Source: Siniperca chuatsi (taxonomy: Eukaryota > Chordata > Actinopteri > Centrarchiformes > Sinipercidae). Taken from it: a stretch of DNA of 64,000 nt. Shown piece by piece: positions 57,640 through 64,000 of the stretch. The position numbers and the translations under genes were made by a program. The notes under the pieces were generated by a model. It did not search any database. It was not told the origin of the DNA and was given only the letters and a program-made list of their open reading frames with translations. Numbering within the stretch: position 1 is the stretch's first letter; every line of letters starts with the position of its first letter. The stretch lies in NCBI RefSeq assembly GCF_020085105.1, contig NC_058058.1, forward strand, positions 6,502,175 through 6,566,174, given 5' to 3'.

Positions 57640-57860
57640 GTGTGCTCTAATATATCATCCATTTATAAATCCTGCCCACTGTATATACTGTATATCTATT
57701 TATGTACATGCATATATTATATACTAAATACATATTATATTTTTTGCTTAGTACTTCTCTTCCTGTGTGCACTGACGTGATAGTGAGCTGCTGTAGCAAA
57801 AGAGTTTCCCCTCAGGGATCAATAAAGTATTTCTGTTTCTGATTCTGATTCTGATGCTGT
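57640..57860 (+). repeat. LINE 3' tail, plus orientation
   Basis: Ends 'aataaagtatttctgtttct' plus gattct units; nearly identical over 110 bp to 8100-8215. Confidence 0.65.
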
Positions 57861-57861
57861 A

Positions 57862-58058
57862 CATAATCACCCACTTCCTGTATATAAAGTAATCTCTTAC
57901 GTTACCCAGTCAATATTTATTGTATTTGTTTACAATCTACAGAACACTTGACTTGATATAGACATTGTATGTTGTTGGTCATTGTTGCTTTTTTATATAT
58001 ATTTATAGATACACCTATGTTTTTTCACCTACTTGTATGTACATACTAGTTCTATGTT
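57862..58058 (+). repeat. Inverted copy of the L2 3' UTR (pairs with 56700-56908)
   Basis: Its reverse complement reads, in order, 'aggtgaaaaaacataggtgt', 'aaaaaagcaacaatgaccaa', 'aagtcaagtgttctgtagat', 'tattgactgggtaacg' and 'acaggaagtgggtgattatg'. The same blocks in the same order are at 56735-56903. The two copies point in opposite directions with about 950 bp between them. Confidence 0.75.
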
Positions 58059-58340
58059 TATTTATAGTTACTCGTTACTTTTCAGATTAAGATTTTACAT
58101 TCAAAGCATATGATCTGTTTACGAAGCGTGACACATTGTTATAGATAACATTACAACATTTTACTTAAGATCATCAATAACAGTGATCCAATATGATAAT
58201 ATTACACTGACAGGAGCCATTCTGCATGATACCTTTTACTTTATACTTTAAGAACATTTTGTTGATAATACTTGTGCACTTTTAGTTGAGGACTTTTGCA
58301 TTTCTACAGTGTGGTCTTACTACTTTTGATTTGGTCTTGC
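58058..58340. repeat. 'Acttttacttaagta' family fragment
   Basis: 'tactcgttacttttcagatt', 'aagattttacattcaaagca', 'ctttaagaacattttgttga' and 'ctacagtgtggtcttactac' match other copies in the window. Confidence 0.6.
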
Positions 58341-58344
58341 ACCA

Positions 58345-59240
58345 CAGTCAATATATATGATGAATGAGAACAACATATATGATCAATACATCCCCGTAAC
58401 AGTATGATTGCCACATTTTCTACTTTGATAATAGCTGTACATATTTACAAGAGTTTTTAATACACTTTGATTTTTTGTTTGTCTCGTTTTGGCTTCCTTG
58501 AAATAGTAAAAAAAGGTCAAGCGTGTCTGAAACACATGAATGTTGTACTGCCAAACTTTAGCGTCAACAGCATTTTATTTCCATTTCGTTTGAGGCAGCA
58601 TTGAAAAATGGTATTCATGACTTCTGTAGATCACATCAAGAGTAAAATGGGACACGCCGCTACTTCTCCAAATGTAATTTGTAAATACTTTGAGCAGCAC
58701 AACTATCTGCGTGGTTAGACACCACTAGAGGTTTGTGAGGATTTGTTTAATTAGGTGAACCAAACCTTTAAACAAAATTATGTGTATTTATAAATATTTG
58801 CTTCTAAGAAGTTCTGCAAAAGTTCCATGTGAGCTATTAAGATTAACATAAATATCTACATCAACTATAAAATCATAGAGCAGACACTATACTGCATGTA
58901 AAATAGTTACCTGAAACATTTAAGCGCACTGTCAAGCATGAAACTAATTATTCTTCCATTTTGATGTGTTTTTTAAAAACAGCAACATTCTCGGAGAGCT
59001 CAAACGTCATATTTTCTCCTGACATCTGCTCCTTTCACATTCCCATAAAGCACTCACTCTGCCACTGACTGCATGATGACACTGCGTTACAAACTCAGTG
59101 AAATCATGAATGACATAACGCCTCAGTGGGGAAAAGAAACTGGAAGGTGTGAAGGTAATGTGTGTTTTTAGGGAGCTTTAATAAGCTTTGGTCTAACAGC
59201 TCTGTAAAATGGCTTGTTTGTGTTACAAGCGTTGCTGTAG
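58345..59240. other. No feature recognised
   Basis: AT-rich intergenic sequence between the repeat cluster and the orphan exon; no exon or repeat termini seen. Confidence 0.4.
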
Positions 59241-59245
59241 AGGAA

Positions 59246-59464
59246 TCACAGCTCAGCCTGTTCACGTCTGCTGTGAGTGCAAAGAGGGAATAGACCTCTA
59301 CTGCAGGAAGCCTTGGAGTCGGTCCAACCCTGGGTCTCATACAGGCTTCCTATCAAATCCTCGACTCCGCTAACCTCGCTCTCCCTCAGATGACGACAAA
59401 CGTACTTAATTAACTGTGTCAACGCAGCGAGCAGCTGCTGGGAATTCATCTCATCAGAGATAAA
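59246..59464 (-). CDS. Orphan candidate terminal exon, helical 73-codon stretch
   Basis: On the minus strand the polypyrimidine tract and acceptor TTATTTGTCTTTCCTCAG are followed in phase 0 by FISDEMNSQQLLAALTQLIK, then YVCRHLRESEVSGVEDLIG and SLYETQGW, ending at a stop at 59246. The first 45 residues look like genuine protein: amphipathic helices, few low-quality codons, and no stop. An ATTAAA signal lies shortly downstream (about 59167-59172 region). No partner exon was found between here and the pithd1 stop at 60257. It may be the last exon of a gene that overlaps pithd1, an alternative 3' exon, or a decayed gene. Family not recognised. Confidence 0.4.
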   Translation of the reverse strand, partial: FISDEMNSQQLLAALTQLIKYVCRHLRESEVSGVEDLIGSLYETQGWTDSKASCSRGLFPLCTHSRREQAEL

Positions 59465-59538
59465 CTGAGGAAAGACAAATAAAACATTTTGGACTATAGA
59501 AACCTGCTCAAACAAGAAGACATCAGTCACGTAATAAA

Positions 59539-59552
59539 CCACTAGGTGGCAG
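59539..59552 (+). promoter_or_regulatory. Consensus CTCF-binding motif
   Basis: ccactaggtggcag matches the CTCF core CCASYAGRKGGCRS at all 14 positions. It lies between the orphan exon and the pithd1 3' end. Occupancy cannot be judged from sequence. Confidence 0.55.
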
Positions 59553-60193
59553 AAAATATCCAGCACTTGTTAGTGGACAATGTGTTGGCTTTACAAAAGG
59601 AAAATAATGATATTTTATAGGTATTATGTACATTTCTAGGCATTTAAATGTATCCAAAGTGCCTTAAAAATGTGTATTTTCTGACTGTGTTTAAGCAGTG
59701 TATCTTTTTTCTGCAGATATTTGAGAGCAAATGAAGTTTCTTTACATGTTTTATACCTAAAAATCATCGCGTGGAGATAATTATGAATCCAGAGTGTAAA
59801 CATGGCAACCAACAAATCTTTAATGAATCAAAAAGAACGAGCACTTGTTTTATTTCCAGCCTTCAGTGTTTTATTTAAGAGTAGCTGTCACGTTATTGAA
59901 GTGTATCTTTATTCATGAATCAGAGTATACAGGTTAAACTGATAACAACAGACTTTATCTGAGTGTTAAATGTTTCATGCGTTTATTATTAAGCTTTTTG
60001 CCCACAACAAGCGTTCACTCTTTATTGCCTTAGAAAACAGAGCAACAACTCGGCACTTCCAGGCACACCTGAAGCTCTCCGGTCTTCAGATTTCCGTGCT
60101 CAGTCCCGGTCGAGCTCAACCAACCTGCCGGTACGCAGCGTTGCAATCATCTTTTAATTTTTGACCCCTGTCAAGCAGACGCCCCTGAAAACT

Positions 60194-60236
60194 CTCCTCC
60201 TCCTCCTCCTCTTCCTCCTCTTCCTCCTCCTCCTGT
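60194..60236 (+). repeat. (TCC)n/(CTT) trinucleotide tract
   Basis: Pyrimidine-pure repeat 'tcctcctcctcctcctcttc' extended to about 40 bp, 20 bp downstream of the pithd1 stop codon and so inside its 3' UTR, where the mRNA carries a GGA/GAA purine run. Confidence 0.8.
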
Positions 60237-60256
60237 TGCCTTCCTCGCTGAAGCTT

Positions 60257-63200
60257 TCAGGAAATGAAGTTGGTTTGTGGGATGATGCTCTCCACTTTGT
60301 GATCCGCAGGGTTTGCTGATGCCTCGTAGTTACAGATCGTCACCTCATGTCTGTGAGCCTAAAACAACCCAGACAGAGAGACAAGCTGACTGACAGCACA
60401 GACATTTATAAATAGTGTTTCAGGTTAGAGTTAATAAATTAAAAGAAAGACGGGGCTAAAGAGGGAGAAACAGCTCGTTATACACTCATAAAAGACCGTG
60501 AATTTTTATTTTCATTTTGTGTCTTTGTTACCATGTAAACTGAATTAATTTAAACATAATGGGAGACCTGCTAAAAAGTTGACCCTACCAGGGCTGCAAC
60601 TAACTAAGTAACTAACTAGAATAATCTAGAGATTACTTTCCCATTTGGTTTATAAAATGTCAGAAAATAGTGAAAAATAACAAGTCAAATTGCTTATTTT
60701 GTCTGACCAAAGATATTGAGTTTACTATCACAGAAGACAAAGAAAAGCAGCAAATCCTCACAGCTGACCACAAAATGTTTGCCATTTTGCTTAAAAAATA
60801 ATTTTAACAATTAACAGATTGTAAAAATAGTTTTGACTTAATAGTTTGATTAATTGACTTAATCTATTGATCGATTCAGCCCTAGAACCCGCTAAGCACA
60901 TTGCACTCGATGCTGCTCTGACACTATAAAATATAATGTACATAATATGTTTTACACATTGTTTCACATTCTTCCATTTTAAATGCTTTAGCGCAGCGGT
61001 TCACAAAGTTGCTCCTGTCATTCCGCGCCACCGTTCTCCCAGACAAGTAAACCGATTTCATTTTAACAACAATATTGGGAAAACTGAATCAAACAAAATG
61101 AATCAAGCAGCATTTTTAAGAACATGAACTGCATGTTTCTTTTAACACATGTTCCTCATTGTTTTCAGTTATCCAAATGAAAAATAAAAAATAAAAACAC
61201 TTTGCCCAAACTGCCAGAGGTTTTAGACATAAAAGCAACGCGGATATCCTGCTATTCTGACAGTGAACTTGAGAGCGAGACGTCTTCATATTTTGGATTT
61301 GGATCGTCACCTGTTTCACTTTTCTTCCCCGTCAAAAACTGTCCAATGAAACTGAATTTTGACAGCATCAGAGCACCATTGTTTGTTTGTCGTTTCCAAA
61401 TGATCAGATTAATTTAAATTTTTTTCAGCTTCGCGTTTTTCCTCCTGGTCATATACAATACACAATGGCTCTATGCCTCCCCAGTGGGACCCATCCCCAG
61501 TTTGGAAACCACCGAGAGCGACTCTCCACCCAAATACTCCATCCAGCCTGTGAACCACATCAAATAAAACTGCTGTCTGTCTGAAAAGCCCAGACATCAA
61601 GCCTCAAGAGAGTGACAACAAAGATTCAAAGACCTTAAATGTAGCAGAAAGTACAAACAACTGACCCAACTGTACGGCTGCATGCTTGCAACATGCATGA
61701 TGTTTGCTATTCTAAGCTGTGGGGCAAAATGGCAACACACGACGCACGAGTAGGAACATTCAGCGGCGATTTAATCACACAGGAAGACAGAAATAATATT
61801 CAAAATAATGACGGAAAATGTCTTTTTTTTTTATAAAGCTACAGTGAACGCGAACTGTTTGGTGTTCATTTAAAAAAGAATAACAAATTCACTTTGTGAA
61901 TAACAAAACAACTGCTTCGCACCAACTGACAGACACGAAAAGACTCTTGGGGATCGAAGGGAAACTGAGTAACGCCAGACAGATACCAAAATATTTTGGG
62001 AAGGAATCTGCTGCCCTCGGGATAAACTGATTAGTCAAAATAATATCTCCTTTCAGTGTAGTTAAAATATGACACACACACACCCAAATCAACCATGGAA
62101 GAGCTGGAAAAAGGCTCGAAACACTCAGTGAGGGACTTGGGACTAAATTCCTAAATGTAGGAACACGTAGAAGAAACATTAATGACAGCGTCTGACTGAA
62201 AGAATATTCACTTGCTGCCAGTTCATTAGGTACACCGAGCTGAAACTAATGCAGTCTAATACAACCGCTCTGCAATAAATCCTACCTTCATGAAGGTTAT
62301 ACTGTTCAGTTTTTGTTCAAGCTGTTGTAGAGACGTGTTGATTCGACTTTATGGCTGTAGTTTGCAGTGCTGTTTACTGTATTGTGTTAAACTGAGAGGG
62401 GTTTCTAACATTTTGTTTACCCTCATTGATACAGTGATATCTAGAACATTATTATGGTATTTTAGATGATCAGAGGACAAAGACAGGATTCAGCAGACTG
62501 ATGTTTCTTTTAAAGTCTGACCTCTGAGTATTCTCCCCTCAGACCGATGTAGTAGACCCTGGTGCTCTCTGCTCCAAAGTTCTTCGAGATGTGGATGGAG
62601 AGGTGCTGAACATTGGAAAAACGAGCGATCCTGGAAATAATGACACAACGGGAGACACTTCAGTTTGAGACAACAGCCTGGAAATTAAATTCAGACTCAA
62701 AGGAAGCAACACTGAACCGTCTGTGTCTGAGAAACCAGGATCATAGGAGGAATCAAACATCCTGAGCCATGGCCATGTTGTGTGTGTGTGTTTGTAAATA
62801 TCATAGAAACTCATACACACGCATACAAGTGGAGACAAGCATGACTTACTGAGACAAAACAGAAAGAAAAAACAGAGAGAGTTGGTTCCACTTGTGTTTT
62901 GAACGCTTCTCTGACCAGATCACAAAGATTGGATTTCAGTGCATCATGTCACTGTGCGTCCAGGATTTGCCCATGATGCATCTTACATACGAGCTACATT
63001 ATTTAATCACTTCTCTGTCGCCATCTTGAACCGTGAAAACTGCCTGGAATATCAATCAAATCTAAACAAAACAAAAAAAACGTCATTCTGGTGCAGTCAC
63101 TTAAAGCTAAATCATGTAACATTTGTGGCAATAAAAAAAGGTACAATCAACAGTGCATTTTAAAATGTGTATTTTATGTTATCAGTCTTTGTTTGTCGGT

Positions 63201-63680
63201 GACATGTGTGTTGGCTGCTGTAGGCTTTTCAGCAACCATCTTCCTTGTAAGCTTGGTCTGCAGTGAGCTGGTTGTGGCTATCAGTGACTAAGCCAGCAGA
63301 CTTACCAACAATGACAACAACTAAAAACGGAAGAAAACTAAAGAACAAGTGTTTAACAAGACAAAAATATATGACTTTCTAAACTGCACACTTCTTGAGT
63401 GCACCACCTGCTCGATCAGCGCCTGAAGCAGCTTGTTTGGATGCCTCAAACTCAATGACACCTCATAAGACAGATGGAAAGTGTTGATTTGGGAAACTGA
63501 CGGGACAAACAATTCCTGCTTGAAGGTAGAAAATTGCCGAGGTGATAAAAAACAAAAAACTCTTCACGCTCTCACTTTGTCGGGTACTCCAGCTCAGCGA
63601 CAGGGTCTCTGTTGAGTCTGAAGGCTTGTTCGGGTTCTCTGCCGGTGTCGTCGAAGGACATCTGAGGGATGTTCTTGTAC
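60257..63680 (-). CDS. pithd1: PITH domain-containing protein 1, C-terminal exons (partial; 5' part beyond right edge)
   Basis: Three exons join in phase: 63576-63680 (YKNIPQMSFDDTGREPEQ...), 62522-62630 (IARFSNVQHLSIHISKNFGA) and 60257-60358 (AHRHEVTICNYEASANPADH ... PQTNFIS stop). They make about the last 105 residues of a family that is about 210 residues long, i.e. the second half of the PITH beta-sandwich, the domain shared with thioredoxin-like TXNL1 that docks on the proteasome. The extreme C-terminus QTNFIS matches the conserved QTHFIS ending. The preceding exons are not in the window with confidence; sequence at 63987-64000 could be an exon edge but does not fit the expected residues. 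In human, PITHD1 lies next to LYPLA2, as here. Confidence 0.93.
60594..60890. mobile_element. MITE in pithd1 intron ('gctgcaactaatgatt' family)
   Basis: Begins 'agggctgcaactaactaagt' and ends 'cttaatctattgatcgattc' with 'agccct', near-complementary ends. Interior 'ttataaaatgtcagaaaata' and 'atattgagtttactatcaca' are typical of the family. Confidence 0.65.
62212..62440. repeat. MITE fragment in pithd1 intron
   Basis: 'ctgccagttcattaggtaca' then 'gagctgaaactaatgcagtc' and 'tggctgtagtttgcagtgct' match 32560-32745. Only one end is clear. Confidence 0.6.
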
Positions 63681-63714
63681 CTGGAGTGAAAAAGAAGTGA
63701 ACGTCATGAAATCA

Positions 63715-63728
63715 CTGCCCTCTAGTGA
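63715..63728 (-). promoter_or_regulatory. Near-consensus CTCF motif, reverse orientation
   Basis: The reverse complement TCACTAGAGGGCAG matches CCASYAGRKGGCRS at 13 of 14 positions (first base differs). It lies in a pithd1 intron, 35 bp upstream of the exon ending at 63680 on that strand. Confidence 0.4.
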
Positions 63729-64000
63729 GGGAAGAGACAGGAGCACTTTAACTGCAGATCAGTTTCTTATTTTAATGGGACTCAGCCAAACACTCCTTTT
63801 TGTATAATGCAGACCAGGGCTATTCAATTACAAAACCAAGGAAATGTAGATGGGCCAGACATTTACTGCAGCCTTTTTAAAACCTTTTTCTTTTTTTGTT
63901 TTTGGTAATGACAAATTTTAAACAAATGCAAATTAGTCACAAAAAATAGCAGGTGTTTGGAGATGGCGGTAAAATACACAAATACTTGCCCGTCCAGGCA

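Noticed and set aside
63985-64000. Possible pithd1 upstream exon edge with a GC or weak GT donor
   Set aside because: The residues (CLDG or AWTG) do not match what should precede YKNIPQ; too little sequence to call.

Overview
This 64 kb window is nuclear DNA from a bony fish, most likely a spiny-rayed (percomorph) teleost. It has AT-rich DNA, split genes with GT-AG introns, vertebrate protein families, and many short interspersed elements of types common in teleosts: tRNA-headed SINEs, L2-like LINE tails, Tc1 remnants and fold-back MITEs. No bacterial-type gene cluster, CRISPR array or operon is present. Gene names rest on protein families recognised by eye; no search was run.

Every confident protein gene is on the minus strand. 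From right to left (5' to 3'): the C-terminal part of pithd1 (60.3-63.7 kb, 5' exons beyond the right edge); a complete lypla2 (coding 41.8-50.1 kb, 5' UTR exon near 56.3 kb); a complete sfpq (29.8-36.6 kb, ten coding exons); an unrecognised proline/serine-rich gene (9.3-14.0 kb, 5' end not resolved); and the 5' half of a zmym4-type MYM zinc-finger gene (0.2-6.4 kb, running off the left edge). Exon phases were followed across every junction in zmym4, sfpq, lypla2 and pithd1 and they close, so those models should be close to correct. In human, ZMYM4 and SFPQ are neighbours on 1p34, and LYPLA2 and PITHD1 are neighbours on 1p36. Here the two pairs are joined, with the sfpq promoter next to the lypla2 3' end.

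Region by region: 0-6.4 kb zmym4; 6.4-9.3 kb promoter, repeats, a fragment of a transposon-associated open reading frame and a Tc1 remnant; 9.3-14 kb the unknown gene, whose intron is packed with repeats; 14-29.5 kb a long gene-poor interval with a SINE, an interrupted tandem array and a duplicated splice-acceptor-like cassette; 29.5-36.9 kb sfpq; 36.86-38.01 kb a 5'-truncated L1/Tx1-type LINE with an intact target-site duplication in the sfpq promoter; 38-41.8 kb the lypla2 3' flank; 41.8-56.4 kb lypla2, with large repeat-filled introns; 56.4-60.2 kb LINE wreckage, including an inverted pair, plus an orphan exon and a consensus CTCF site; 60.2-64 kb pithd1.

The genes do not form a pathway: zmym4 and sfpq make nuclear proteins, lypla2 a depalmitoylating enzyme, and pithd1 a PITH-domain protein linked to proteasome biology. 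The most useful leads are the LINE insertion at the sfpq promoter, the GC-AG intron in sfpq, the duplicated cassette downstream of sfpq, the unknown gene whose stop codon abuts a transposon, the possible CTCF pair around the pithd1 3' end, and the orphan exon at 59.3 kb.
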